DNA from: Micromonospora sp. R77
GTDB lineage: Bacteria; Actinomycetota; Actinomycetes; Mycobacteriales; Micromonosporaceae
Direction: 5' to 3'
Assembly: GCF_022747945.1 (NCBI RefSeq)
Contig: NZ_JALDST010000001.1
Span: 1,736,001 to 1,800,000 of the forward strand
DNA length: 64,000 nt
Positions 1 through 7,145 of this stretch are shown here, piece by piece. The position numbers and the translations under genes were made by a program. The notes under the pieces were generated by a model that was not told where the DNA came from, did no database searches, and was given only the letters and a program-made list of their open reading frames with translations. How positions within the stretch are numbered: position 1 is the first letter of the stretch; the number at the start of each line of letters is the position of its first letter.

Positions 1-228
1 GAGCAGCGGGCGGAGCTCGTGAAGCACCACCTCTGGGTGCTCTGGACCGACTACTTCAAGCCGGCCCACTTCGAGAAGTACCCGCACCTGCACCAGCTCT
101 TCAACGAGGCCACCAAGGCGGCCGGCGCGGCCGGCGCCAAGGGTGCTACCGACCCGGCCAAGGCCGATGAGCTGCTCCAGAAGATCGACGAGATCTCGAA
201 GATCTTCTGGGAGACCAAGAAGGCGTGA
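1..228 (+). CDS. sodN: Nickel superoxide dismutase, C-terminal part (5' end outside window)
   Basis: The reading frame is open from base 1 and ends in TGA at 226-228, so only the last 75 residues are present. The sequence from EQRAELVKHH through LWTDYFKPAHFEKYPHLHQL to the end IFWETKKA closely resembles the C-terminal helices of Streptomyces-type Ni-SOD, which dismutates superoxide to oxygen and peroxide in the cytoplasm. The nickel hook (HCDLPCG in the family) lies in the missing N-terminal part and cannot be checked. An internal insertion rich in Gly/Ala follows the helical core. The next gene overlaps the stop by 4 bases (GTGA). Identification rests on remembered family sequence, not on a search. 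Confidence 0.9.
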   Translation, partial: EQRAELVKHHLWVLWTDYFKPAHFEKYPHLHQLFNEATKAAGAAGAKGATDPAKADELLQKIDEISKIFWETKKA

Positions 229-749
229 CCCTGGTCAACCAGGCACCGACGATCCGGCCGGCACGTCCCTCCGACGTGCCGGCCGTCGTCGCGATGGTGC
301 ACGAACTCGCCGACTACGAACGCGCCCCCGAGCAGTGCCACCTCACCGCCGAGCAGCTCACCGCCGCTCTCTTCGGTCCGGCACCGGCGCTGTACGGGCA
401 CGTCGCAGTCGATCCGGCCGACCAGCCGATCGGCTTCGCGCTCTGGTTCCTCAACTTCTCCACCTGGGAAGGTGTCCACGGCATCTACCTGGAGGACCTG
501 TACGTCCGCCCGACCGCCCGGGGCACCGGCGCCGGCCGACTGCTGCTGGCCACCCTGGCGGCCATCTGCGTCGAGCGGGGCTACCGGCGGCTGGACTGGT
601 GGATGCTCAACTGGAATCCCGCCGCGCACTTCTACGCCGCCATCGGCGCGACGCCGATGGACGAGTGGGTGCCGTACCGGCTCGCCGGGAAGGCGTTGCA
701 CGAGCTCGCCGGTCAGGCGACGGCCGCGCCGAGGCGGCCCGCCGACTGA
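225..749 (+). CDS. GNAT family N-acetyltransferase
   Basis: This is a 174-residue single-domain acetyltransferase, the usual length for GNAT enzymes. The acetyl-CoA pyrophosphate loop is visible as RGTGAG at residues 99-104, after the DLYVRP strand (91-96). The N-terminal part with ADYERAPEQC (29-38) resembles the diamine/thialysine N-acetyltransferase (SSAT-like) subgroup, so a small polyamine or amino-acid amine is the likely substrate; this is inference. GTG start at 225 overlaps the sodN stop in a GTGA junction, implying co-transcription and translational coupling with sodN. Confidence 0.85.
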   Translation: MTLVNQAPTIRPARPSDVPAVVAMVHELADYERAPEQCHLTAEQLTAALFGPAPALYGHVAVDPADQPIGFALWFLNFSTWEGVHGIYLEDLYVRPTARGTGAGRLLLATLAAICVERGYRRLDWWMLNWNPAAHFYAAIGATPMDEWVPYRLAGKALHELAGQATAAPRRPAD

Positions 750-781
750 CCGGGTAGAGTCCCGCACCAGGGGGATGAGGC

Positions 782-1189
782 GTGACTCAACTGACCGGCC
801 AGCCAGCGACCGACGACGACGTGGTGCACCTCACCGTGCCCGCCGACGGCGGCTATCTCGGCGTGCTCCGTACCGCCACGGCGGGCCTCGCGGCCCGGCT
901 GCAGTTCGCCCTCGACGAGATCGAGGATCTGCGGATCGCGGTCGACGAGGCGTGCGCGATGCTGCTCGCCATCGCCACCCGGGACGCCGAGTTGGAGTGC
1001 CGCTTCGCGGTCACCGACGACGCGCTCACCGTCGAGGTGACCGTACCGACCGTACGCGGCGCCACACTGCCGTCCGAGTCGTCCTTCGCCTGGAAGGTGC
1101 TGACCGCGCTGACCACGGGCGCGGCCGCGCGGGCGGCCGACGGCCGGGCCACCATCTCGCTGCTCACCCGCCGCGCCTCCCGCTACTGA
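782..1189 (+). CDS. HATPase-like anti-sigma regulatory factor (RsbW-like), degenerate N-box
   Basis: A 135-residue protein with the compact layout of RsbW/SpoIIAB-type serine kinases that bind sigma factors or anti-anti-sigma proteins. The helix RIAVDEACAMLL (51-62) corresponds to the N-box of the GHKL ATPase fold, but the Asn that usually follows the Glu-Ala-Cys-x stretch and coordinates Mg-ATP is Met60. No clear glycine-rich G1/G2 boxes follow. It may therefore bind partners without efficient kinase activity. GTG start at 782 follows a GGGGGATGAG ribosome site. No sigma factor or STAS gene is adjacent; a long inverted repeat follows the stop. Confidence 0.7.
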   Translation: MTQLTGQPATDDDVVHLTVPADGGYLGVLRTATAGLAARLQFALDEIEDLRIAVDEACAMLLAIATRDAELECRFAVTDDALTVEVTVPTVRGATLPSESSFAWKVLTALTTGAAARAADGRATISLLTRRASRY

Positions 1190-1220
1190 CCCACCCACGC
1201 CTCGCCCCGCCCCGCCTGGT

Positions 1221-1276
1221 TGATCAAGAGGTTTGCGTCGGCGTTCGCCGCCTGAGCGACGCAAACTTCTTGATCA
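1221..1276. repeat. Long inverted repeat with TGATCAAGA ends, probable bidirectional terminator
   Basis: The arms 1221-1240 and 1257-1276 are complementary at 19 of 20 positions around a 16-base loop. It lies between the convergent genes ending at 1189 and 1370. The outer TGATCA and inner TTTGCGTCG blocks look like a repeat family; a second element with a TGATCA core occurs at 3522-3599. A transcription terminator role is inferred from position and symmetry; there is no long T tract. Confidence 0.65.
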
Positions 1277-1369
1277 GCTACGGCCGGAGCGCCGGCCGGT
1301 CATGGTCCGGCGCTCGGGGGTGCCGGGATGGGCCGGCGTGGTGCCGCCGGGGGTTGGGCGGCGGAGGGC

Positions 1370-1759
1370 TCAGTGCAGGCCGAGGGCCCGGGTGGTCGGC
1401 GGGCTGACCAGCAGACCGGTGACGCCCAGGCCGAGCGCCATCAGCGGCAGGCCGAGCCAGCCCAGCCCGCCCTGGATCATGTACCAGCCGATCGGCAGCA
1501 GCATCAACTGGAGCACGATGGCCGGGGCGCGGGCGCCGGCCTTCCGGCGGGCCAGCGCCGCGCCCAGGGCCCAGAGCGCCGCCGCGCCGGCGACCGCGAA
1601 CCCGGTGACGAGCAGCGCCGAGGTGAGGTCGGTGGTCCGGGCGGTGAGGTCGGACCAGATCAGCCAGACCGCGACCAGCCCGAGCGCGACCGCTTCGGCG
1701 CGCAGCAGGAGCACCGCCCAGCGGAGCGTGGTCGGGGCCGGGTCCGAGTCGATCGTCAC
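1370..1759 (-). CDS. Small four-helix integral membrane protein, unknown function
   Basis: A 129-residue hydrophobic protein with about four predicted membrane segments: AVLLLRAEAVALGLVAVWLI, a second around LLVTGFAVAGAAALWALGAA, a third after an RRK loop (APAIVLQLMLLPIGWYMI) and a last LPLMALGLGVTGLLV. I do not recognise a functional motif. GTG at 1759 is chosen; a GTG three codons upstream (1768) is equally possible. It is divergent from the lipid kinase gene, with starts only about 43 bases apart, so the two promoters must overlap. Long upstream extension of the frame across the kinase gene is antisense and was not used. Confidence 0.6.
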   Translation of the reverse strand: MTIDSDPAPTTLRWAVLLLRAEAVALGLVAVWLIWSDLTARTTDLTSALLVTGFAVAGAAALWALGAALARRKAGARAPAIVLQLMLLPIGWYMIQGGLGWLGLPLMALGLGVTGLLVSPPTTRALGLH

Positions 1760-1802
1760 GCGCGCCACGATACCGGTGGGTGATCGCGGTACAGTGCCGC
1801 CC

Positions 1803-2753
1803 ATGCGGGCCGTCCTGGTGGTCAATCCCAAGGCCACCACCACCAGCGAACGCAGCCGGGACGTCCTGGTCCGGGCGCTGCGCAGTGAAGTAGACCTGTC
1901 GGTGCGGTACACCCGCCGCCGGGGCCACGCGATGGACCTGGCCCGGGAGGCCGCCGAGGAGGGCGTCGACCTGGTGGTCACGCTCGGCGGCGACGGCACC
2001 GTCAACGAGGTGGTGAACGGGTTGATGGCGGCGGAGCCGCCGACGTTCCGCACCGGCGACTCCTCGGCGGAGCGGCTGCCCGCGCTGGCCACCGTGCCGG
2101 GCGGTTCGACCAACGTCTTCGCCCGCGCGCTCGGCCTGCCCCGGGAATGGCCGGACGGCACCAGCATGATCCTGGAGGCGCTGCGCCTGGGCCGGTCCCG
2201 GACGATCGGCCTGGGCCGCGCCGACGACCGCTACTTCACCTTCTGCGCCGGCTTCGGCATCGACGCCGCCGTCATCCACCGCGTGGAGCAGGCCCGCAAG
2301 CGGGGCCGGGTGTCCACTCCCGCGCTCTATCTGCGGTCCACGGTCGGGCAGTACTTCCTCGGCTCGGACCGTCGGCATCCGGCGATCAGCCTGGAACGGC
2401 CGGGTGAGGCCGCCGAGGGCGAGCTGGCCACGGTCATCATCCAGAACACGGCCCCGTGGACGTACCTCGGTGACCGGGAGATCAACCCGAACCCGGAGGC
2501 GTCGTTCGACCTCGGGTTGGACGTGCTGGCGATGCGTCAGCTACGCGTGGCCAGTACGACACGCACAGTGACGCAGTTCCTGTCCCGAGACGCCGATCCA
2601 CGCGGTCGCCAGGTGTTGCGGCTGCACGACGTGGCCGAGTTCACCCTGCTCTCAGCCCGTCCGCAGGCCTTTCAGCTCGACGGCGACTATCTCGGGGAGC
2701 GGGAGAAAGTAAGATTCACATCCGTTCCGGCCGCACTGAGAGTAATCTGCTAG
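1803..2753 (+). CDS. Diacylglycerol kinase-catalytic-domain (DagK/YegS) lipid kinase
   Basis: A 316-residue cytoplasmic lipid kinase. The nucleotide-binding signature GGDGT is at residues 62-66 within VVTLGGDGTVNEVVNG, preceded by the N-terminal VVNPKA strand (6-11) and followed by PGGSTN (99-104), the order seen in DgkB/YegS/BmrU proteins. These enzymes phosphorylate diacylglycerol or a related lipid using ATP, feeding phospholipid recycling. The ATG at 1803 was preferred over the long upstream frame because homology begins there and upstream codons overlap the divergent membrane-protein gene. The exact lipid substrate cannot be read from sequence. Confidence 0.88.
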   Translation: MRAVLVVNPKATTTSERSRDVLVRALRSEVDLSVRYTRRRGHAMDLAREAAEEGVDLVVTLGGDGTVNEVVNGLMAAEPPTFRTGDSSAERLPALATVPGGSTNVFARALGLPREWPDGTSMILEALRLGRSRTIGLGRADDRYFTFCAGFGIDAAVIHRVEQARKRGRVSTPALYLRSTVGQYFLGSDRRHPAISLERPGEAAEGELATVIIQNTAPWTYLGDREINPNPEASFDLGLDVLAMRQLRVASTTRTVTQFLSRDADPRGRQVLRLHDVAEFTLLSARPQAFQLDGDYLGEREKVRFTSVPAALRVIC

Positions 2754-2835
2754 GTCTCGGGTACTCCCGTCGGTTGAGGCGGTGACCCACCGCACCCGGG
2801 CGGTGGCACGCCACACCGAGGAGGAGGTGCCGGAA

Positions 2836-2922
2836 ATGTCAGCAATGTCACGCGGACCGTACTATATTGATCCTCGACTGTGGTATCCCGGGTCACCAGG
2901 GCGCTCTGGAAACCGGACATAA
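2836..2922 (+). CDS. Candidate 28-codon ORF with a strong ribosome site, upstream of whiB1
   Basis: GAGGAGG (2821-2827) sits 8 bases before ATG 2836; the frame runs 28 codons to TAA at 2920-2922. The peptide begins MSAMSRGPYYIDPRLWYPG and is rich in Tyr, Pro and Arg. It lies 83 bases after the lipid kinase stop and about 280 bases before whiB1 in an otherwise gene-free 447-base gap. It could be a genuine small protein, a leader peptide, or chance. I recognise no family. Confidence 0.35.
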   Translation: MSAMSRGPYYIDPRLWYPGSPGRSGNRT

Positions 2923-2968
2923 GGGTGGTGAGCCCGCTCACTGATCGGAGTTTTTCCGAGCGTCACCC

Positions 2969-3039
2969 TTGACATCGCGACAGTTCGTGAAAGTATTCAC
3001 AAGCGAACTTGAGTTACCGGGACATTGCCTGGATATGCT
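2969..3039 (+). promoter_or_regulatory. Candidate whiB1 promoter region (two possible -35/-10 pairs)
   Basis: TTGACA at 2969-2974 is a consensus -35 box whose -10 would fall in AGTATT around 2992-2997, inside the CRP-like palindrome. A second pair is TTGAGT (3009-3014) and TATGCT (3034-3039), spacer 19. With the second pair, the CRP-like site would centre near -52, an activating position; with the first it would occlude the promoter. Either leaves a 5' leader of more than 150 bases before whiB1. No other features are seen in the rest of 2923-3200. Confidence 0.4.
2986..3001. promoter_or_regulatory. CRP/FNR-type operator upstream of whiB1
   Basis: CGTGAAAGTATTCACA matches the TGTGA-N6-TCACA cAMP receptor protein site with one mismatch; the core GTGA-N6-TCAC is a perfect dyad (2987-3000). 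In M. tuberculosis whiB1 is known to be controlled by the CRP homologue Rv3676 through such sites, so conservation of site and position is meaningful. The CRP gene itself is not in the window. Confidence 0.65.
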
Positions 3040-3200
3040 CGGCAGGTTGAGCTGTTCCAGCAGGTCCAGGGGACCCGCAGCCTGCTCACGCAGCGCCGAA
3101 ATGATGGATGCTGACCGTCACCAATCGGCATTGCGGATGCATATAGGAAAAGCACGAAAGCGTTATCTGCCGCCCATCCAGAATGAGGAGTGTTGCCGCC

Positions 3201-3458
3201 ATGGACTGGCGTCACCATGCTGTCTGCCGCGACGAGGACCCGGAGCTGTTCTTCCCGATCGGGACGTCCGGTCCGGCTCTCCTGCAGGTCGAGCAGGCCA
3301 AGGCTGTCTGCCGGCGCTGCTCCGTGACCGACGAGTGCCTGAAGTGGGCGCTCGAGTCCGGTCAGGACGCCGGTGTCTGGGGCGGGATGAGCGAGGAGGA
3401 GCGCCGCGCGGTCAAGCGCCGCGGCGGTCTCCGGGTGCTGCGCGCTCACTCTGCCTGA
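3201..3458 (+). CDS. whiB1: WhiB1-type Fe-S transcription factor
   Basis: An 85-residue WhiB protein. The four cluster-ligating cysteines are C9, C37, C40 and C46 (C-x27-C-x2-C-x5-C), followed by the GVWGG turn at 58-62 and a basic tail (RRAVKRRGG). The start MDWRHHAVCRDEDPELFFP and the length match WhiB1 of mycobacteria and WblE of Streptomyces. Those proteins carry an NO-sensitive [4Fe-4S] cluster and bind the housekeeping sigma factor. ATG 3201 is preferred to the in-frame ATG at 3183 because GAGGAG (3185-3190) spaces correctly and homologues begin MDW. It is monocistronic, with a hairpin terminator 20 bases downstream. Confidence 0.95.
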   Translation: MDWRHHAVCRDEDPELFFPIGTSGPALLQVEQAKAVCRRCSVTDECLKWALESGQDAGVWGGMSEEERRAVKRRGGLRVLRAHSA

Positions 3459-3478
3459 CCCATCTCACACAGCTCCAC

Positions 3479-3505
3479 GCCCCGGCCGGGCTCTCCGGCC
3501 GGGGC
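3479..3505 (+). terminator. Hairpin terminator after whiB1
   Basis: An 11-bp perfect stem, GCCCCGGCCGG (3479-3489) with CCGGCCGGGGC (3495-3505), has a 5-base loop and is followed by GTCTTGCT. It starts 20 bases after the whiB1 stop. Confidence 0.75.
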
Positions 3506-3521
3506 GTCTTGCTGCCCACAC

Positions 3522-3599
3522 CCCCCTGCGTGATCATGGGGTTGACGGCGATGTGGATCGCGTTCACCGCCGCCAACCGCATGATCACGCAGGGTGGGG
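3522..3599. repeat. Long inverted repeat with TGATCA core between whiB1 and chelatase gene
   Basis: The left arm 3522-3550 pairs with 3568-3599 with about three mismatches around an 18-base centre. The right arm contains the stop codon (3585-3587) and last bases of the minus-strand chelatase gene. It resembles the 1221-1276 element in size, TGATCA core and location between convergent genes. A terminator role is plausible. Confidence 0.6.
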
Positions 3600-4397
3600 G
3601 TGGGTGGTGGCGTCGGCGCGGCGGAGGATCAGGTCGGCCAGGGCGGGGACGTCGGTGAGGGGGTCGGCCACGGCCACCGCGCCGGCGGCGCGGGCGTCCG
3701 CCACCACGGCGTCGTGGAAGAGGCCCGGCGCGAGGAAGTAGGCGGCCACCGCGACCCGGCGGGCACCCGCCGCCCGCAGTTTCGCCACCGCCACGCCGAC
3801 CGCCGGGGGTGCCGCCGAGGCGTACGACACCCGGGCGGGGACACCCAGGGTCGCGCCGAGGACCGCCGCCACCCGACCCACCGAGCCACGCGCCCGATGG
3901 TCCCGGGTGCCCGCCGCGGCCAGCACCACCGCGTCGTACCGGCCCGGTTCCGCCTCCGCCAGCCGCTGACGCAAGCCGCTGAGCAGGGCGCCGTCCACCG
4001 TCCCGTCGGCCGGCCCCAGCACGTCGGTGATCCGCACGTCCAGCTCCGGCCCCGACTCCCGCGCCGCCGCCACCGCCGCCGGGATGTCGACCTTCCGGTG
4101 GTACGCGGCGGTCAGCAGCAGCGGCACCAGCACCGCCCGGCGCTGCCCGGCGTCGGCGAGCCCGCGCAGCACGGTGGCCGGACCGGGCTCGGTGTGATCC
4201 AGCCAGCTCGGCAGCACCGTGACGCCCGGGCGGGCCGCCGCCACGGCCCGGGCCAGCGCCCGGATCGCCTCGGCGGCACGGGGATCACGACTGCCGTGAG
4301 CGACCAGGACCACCGGGACGGGTGGGTCCGCCGCCGCTGCGCCCGGCCCACCGGCCGGACCGGCCCCCACGTCCGCCCCGGCGTCCGTCGAGGTCAC
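3585..4397 (-). CDS. Sirohydrochlorin ferrochelatase (CbiX/SirB family)
   Basis: A 270-residue protein of the CbiX class, which inserts Fe(II) into sirohydrochlorin to make siroheme, the cofactor of the NirA sulfite reductase encoded upstream. The metal-binding start VLVAHGSRDP (30-39, His34) is clear, and a second related half contains AAYFLAPGLFHDAV, the fused two-repeat form. An Ala/Gly-rich N-terminal extension of about 25 residues precedes the domain. The GTG at 4397 overlaps the cysH stop (GTGA). A longer frame upstream inside cysH was rejected. The gene is the last of the nirA-cysH operon, and cobalt rather than iron cannot be excluded from sequence alone. Confidence 0.88.
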   Translation of the reverse strand: MTSTDAGADVGAGPAGGPGAAAADPPVPVVLVAHGSRDPRAAEAIRALARAVAAARPGVTVLPSWLDHTEPGPATVLRGLADAGQRRAVLVPLLLTAAYHRKVDIPAAVAAARESGPELDVRITDVLGPADGTVDGALLSGLRQRLAEAEPGRYDAVVLAAAGTRDHRARGSVGRVAAVLGATLGVPARVSYASAAPPAVGVAVAKLRAAGARRVAVAAYFLAPGLFHDAVVADARAAGAVAVADPLTDVPALADLILRRADATTHPHPA

Positions 4398-5149
4398 ACG
4401 TGCAGGCCGCACTCGGTCTTCTCGAACATGGCCCAGCGGCCCGCCCGCGGGTCCTCCCCCGCCTTGGTACGCCGGGTGCACGGCCAGCAGCCGATCGAGC
4501 CGTAACCGCGGCCGAGCAGTTCGTTGACCGGGATGTCGTGCCGGGAGATGTAGGCGTCCACGTCCTGCTGGCTCCAGGTCGCGATCGGGTTGACCTTCAC
4601 CTTGCCGCGCCGGGCGTCGAAGGTCACCACCGGCGTGTTGGCCCGGGTCGGCGACTCGTCGCGGCGCAGCCCGGCGGCCCAGGCGTCGTACCCGTTCAGG
4701 GCGCGTTCCAGCGGCTCCACCTTGCGCAGCTGGCAGCAGTCGTCCGGGGACTTGCTGAACAGCCGGGGGCCGTACTGGCCGTCCTGCTGACCCACGGTCA
4801 TCCGGGGACGGATCGAGCGCACGTTCACCGGCAGCCGGCGGGCCACCTCGTCGCGCACCCGCAGGGTCTCCGGGAAGTGCAGCCCGGTGTCGAGGAAGAC
4901 CACGTCCACCCCCGGCGCGACCCGGGACACCAGGTGAGCCAGCACCCCGTCGGCCATCGAGCTGGTGACGCAGAACCGGTCGCCGAAGGTCTCGGCGGCC
5001 CAGCGGGCGATCTCCAACGCCGGGGCGCCCTCCAGCTCACGGCCGGCCCGTTCGGCCAGCGCGCGCAGCTCCTCCGGGTCGCGGCGCTGCGGGTCGGCCG
5101 CGCCGCCGATGCCGACCAGTCCCAGGTTGGTCGCCGACGCCAACGTCAT
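4394..5149 (-). CDS. cysH: Phosphoadenylyl/adenylyl-sulfate reductase (thioredoxin-dependent)
   Basis: A 251-residue PAPS/APS reductase. The nucleotide-binding segment with TSSMADGVLAHL (62-73) is followed by LDTGLHFPET (87-96). Cysteine pairs C138-C139 and C221-x2-C224, with LRKVEPL at 141-147, are the four [4Fe-4S] ligands of the APS-reducing bacterial type, and ECGLH at 246-250 holds the catalytic cysteine. It therefore probably reduces adenylyl sulfate to sulfite. ATG 5149 has AAGGGAG upstream and overlaps the previous ORF as ATGA. A 22-residue upstream extension in the same frame lacks support and would overlap the zinc-ribbon ORF. Confidence 0.93.
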   Translation of the reverse strand: MTLASATNLGLVGIGGAADPQRRDPEELRALAERAGRELEGAPALEIARWAAETFGDRFCVTSSMADGVLAHLVSRVAPGVDVVFLDTGLHFPETLRVRDEVARRLPVNVRSIRPRMTVGQQDGQYGPRLFSKSPDDCCQLRKVEPLERALNGYDAWAAGLRRDESPTRANTPVVTFDARRGKVKVNPIATWSQQDVDAYISRHDIPVNELLGRGYGSIGCWPCTRRTKAGEDPRAGRWAMFEKTECGLHV

Positions 5150-5304
5150 CGGGTCACTCCCTTGCTGAGCAGGCCGGTGAACTTCACGGTGAAGACCCGG
5201 GCGCAGGCGTGGCACTCCCAGGCGCCGTGGCCGGCCTCGCTCGGCCGCAGGTCCTCCTCCCCGCAGTACGGGCAGTAGAGAGGCGCAGATCGGGCATCGC
5301 TCAT
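5146..5304 (-). CDS. 52-residue zinc-ribbon protein between nirA and cysH
   Basis: A very small ORF. ATG at 5304 overlaps the nirA stop (ATGA) and its own stop overlaps the cysH start (ATGA), so three genes are coupled translationally. GGAGGA lies upstream inside nirA. The peptide carries two CxxC knuckles, CPYC (11-14) and CHAC (31-34), with aromatic and basic residues after the second (RVFTVKF), typical of a rubredoxin-like or zinc-ribbon fold. Small ORFs in this operon slot are known in other actinobacteria such as Streptomyces. Function is unknown; a role delivering iron, sulfide or electrons to the Fe-S reductases is only a guess. Confidence 0.85.
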   Translation of the reverse strand: MSDARSAPLYCPYCGEEDLRPSEAGHGAWECHACARVFTVKFTGLLSKGVTR

Positions 5305-7013
5305 CGCAAGTCCTCCTCGTCGACCCTGATCACCCAGTTGGCGAACGTCTCACCCTCGGTCCGGCCGGCCAGGTAGCGGCGGGCCAGCCGTTCCACGTAC
5401 TCCGGAAGCTCGTCGGCGGTGGTCTTCAGGCCGCGCAGCTTGCGGCCGAACCCGGCGGTCTGCCCCTGCGCCATGCCGAGGCCACCGCCCAGGTGCACCT
5501 GGAAGCCCTCCACCTGGCGGCCGTCCGGGCCCACCACCAGCTGGCCCTTCAGGCCGATGTCGGCGACCTGGGTGCGGGCGCAGGCGTTCGGGCAGCCGTT
5601 GAGGTGGATGGAGATGTCCGCGTCGAAGTCGCGCAGCCGCTCCTCCAGCCGGGCCACCAGCTCCTCACCGCGCCGCTTCGTCTCGACAATGGCCAGCTTG
5701 CAGAACTCGATGCCGGTGCAGGCCATCGTGCCGCGCCGCCAGGCCGACGGCCGGGCCTCCAGGCCGATCCCGCGCAGCGCCGTGACCAGGTCCTCGGTCC
5801 GCTCCGGCGGCACGTCGAGCACCAGCAGCTTCTGGTACGGGGTGAGCCGCACCCGGCCGCTGCCGTGCGCCTCGACCACGTCGGCCAGCTCGGCGAGCTG
5901 CCCGCCGGAGACCCGCCCGACCACCGGGGCGGCCCCGACGAAGTTGCGGCCGTCGCGCTGCCGGTGCACGCCGATGTGGTCGATCGGCTTGCTCGGCAGC
6001 TCCGGGGCCGGACCGTCGAGCAGCGTGCGGCCCAGGTATTCCTTCTCCAGGATCTCGCGGAACTTCGCCACGCCCCAGTCGGCGACCAGGAACTTCAGCC
6101 GGGCCCGGTTGCGCAGCCGGCGGTAGCCGTAGTCGCGGAAGATGCCCACCACGCCCGCCCAGACGTCCGGCACCTCGGCCAGCGGCACCCAGACGCCGAG
6201 CCGCTGGGCCAGCATCGGGTTGGTGGACAGGCCACCGCCGACCCAGACGTCGAAGCCGGGGCCGTGCTCGGGGTGCTCCACGCCGAGGAAGGCGATGTCG
6301 TTCGTCTCGTACGGCGAGTCGGCCAGCCACGAGATCGAGGTCTTGAACTTGCGCGGCAGGTTCGAGTACGCCTTGTCGCCGACGTACCGGCTGACGATCT
6401 CGTCGAGGGCGGGGGTGGGATCCAGCAGCTCCGCCTCGGCCACCCCGGCGACCGGGCTGCCGAGCACCACCCGGGGGCAGTCACCGCAGGCCTCGGTGGT
6501 CTGCAGGCCGACCGCCTCCAGCCGCCGCCAGATCTCCGGCATGTCCTCCACCCGGATCCAGTGGTACTGGATGTTCTGCCGGTCGGTGATGTCGGCGGTG
6601 TCCCGGGCGAACTCACGGGAGATGTCGGCGACGACCCGCAACTGGGCCAGGTTCAGCTCACCGCCGTCGACCCGTACCCGGAGCATGAAGAACTCGTCCT
6701 CCAGCTCGTGCGGCTCCAGCACGGCGGTACGCCCGCCGTCGATGCCGGCCCTGCGCTGGGTGTAGAGGCCCCACCAGCGGAACCGACCGCGCAGGTCCTG
6801 CGGGTCGATCGAGGCGAAGCCCTGGTGGGCGTAGATGTTCTCGATCCGCGCCCGGACGTTCAGCGGGTCGTCGTCCTTCTTGATCCGCTCGTTGGCGTTG
6901 AGGGGCTCGCGGTGACCGAGCGCCCACTGCCCCTCGCCGCGTGGACGGCGGGGAGCCCGGGCGGCAGGGGCCGCCGGGGTCTCGGGCCGGGTCGGGGTGC
7001 TGCTGACCGCCAT
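5301..7013 (-). CDS. nirA: Ferredoxin-dependent assimilatory sulfite reductase (NirA/SirA type)
   Basis: A 570-residue siroheme/[4Fe-4S] reductase that converts sulfite to sulfide with six electrons from ferredoxin. Family marks in order are a Pro/Ala-rich N-tail, ferredoxin-type half-domains with CGDCPRVVLGSP in the first catalytic half, and the cluster cysteines ACTGIEFC near residues 432-439 and NGCPNAC near 471-477. The duplicated half-domain structure and length match actinobacterial NirA. The proximity of cysH and a siroheme chelatase points to sulfite, not nitrite, as substrate. ATG 7013 has GGAGG 9 bases upstream. Expression is probably attenuated through the leader peptide at 7146-7232. 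Confidence 0.93.
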   Translation of the reverse strand: MAVSSTPTRPETPAAPAARAPRRPRGEGQWALGHREPLNANERIKKDDDPLNVRARIENIYAHQGFASIDPQDLRGRFRWWGLYTQRRAGIDGGRTAVLEPHELEDEFFMLRVRVDGGELNLAQLRVVADISREFARDTADITDRQNIQYHWIRVEDMPEIWRRLEAVGLQTTEACGDCPRVVLGSPVAGVAEAELLDPTPALDEIVSRYVGDKAYSNLPRKFKTSISWLADSPYETNDIAFLGVEHPEHGPGFDVWVGGGLSTNPMLAQRLGVWVPLAEVPDVWAGVVGIFRDYGYRRLRNRARLKFLVADWGVAKFREILEKEYLGRTLLDGPAPELPSKPIDHIGVHRQRDGRNFVGAAPVVGRVSGGQLAELADVVEAHGSGRVRLTPYQKLLVLDVPPERTEDLVTALRGIGLEARPSAWRRGTMACTGIEFCKLAIVETKRRGEELVARLEERLRDFDADISIHLNGCPNACARTQVADIGLKGQLVVGPDGRQVEGFQVHLGGGLGMAQGQTAGFGRKLRGLKTTADELPEYVERLARRYLAGRTEGETFANWVIRVDEEDLR

Positions 7014-7145
7014 CGCGGCGTCCTCCGTTTGTCTGCGGTGCCTGGGAGCGCGGACGCGGCGGCCGGCCCCTGAGGGAGGACCGTGGACGGCGATGTCGTG
7101 ACGGCCGGCGCGGGTACGCGCCCGAGACAGATGGGTCGGGCGTCG

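Noticed and set aside
2750..2941. A 63-codon minus-strand ORF upstream of whiB1
   Set aside because: No ribosome site; Pro-rich composition; opposite to the plausible small ORF at 2836.
5150..5215. N-terminal 22-residue extension of CysH
   Set aside because: It overlaps the zinc-ribbon ORF, and AAGGGAG is spaced for ATG 5149.
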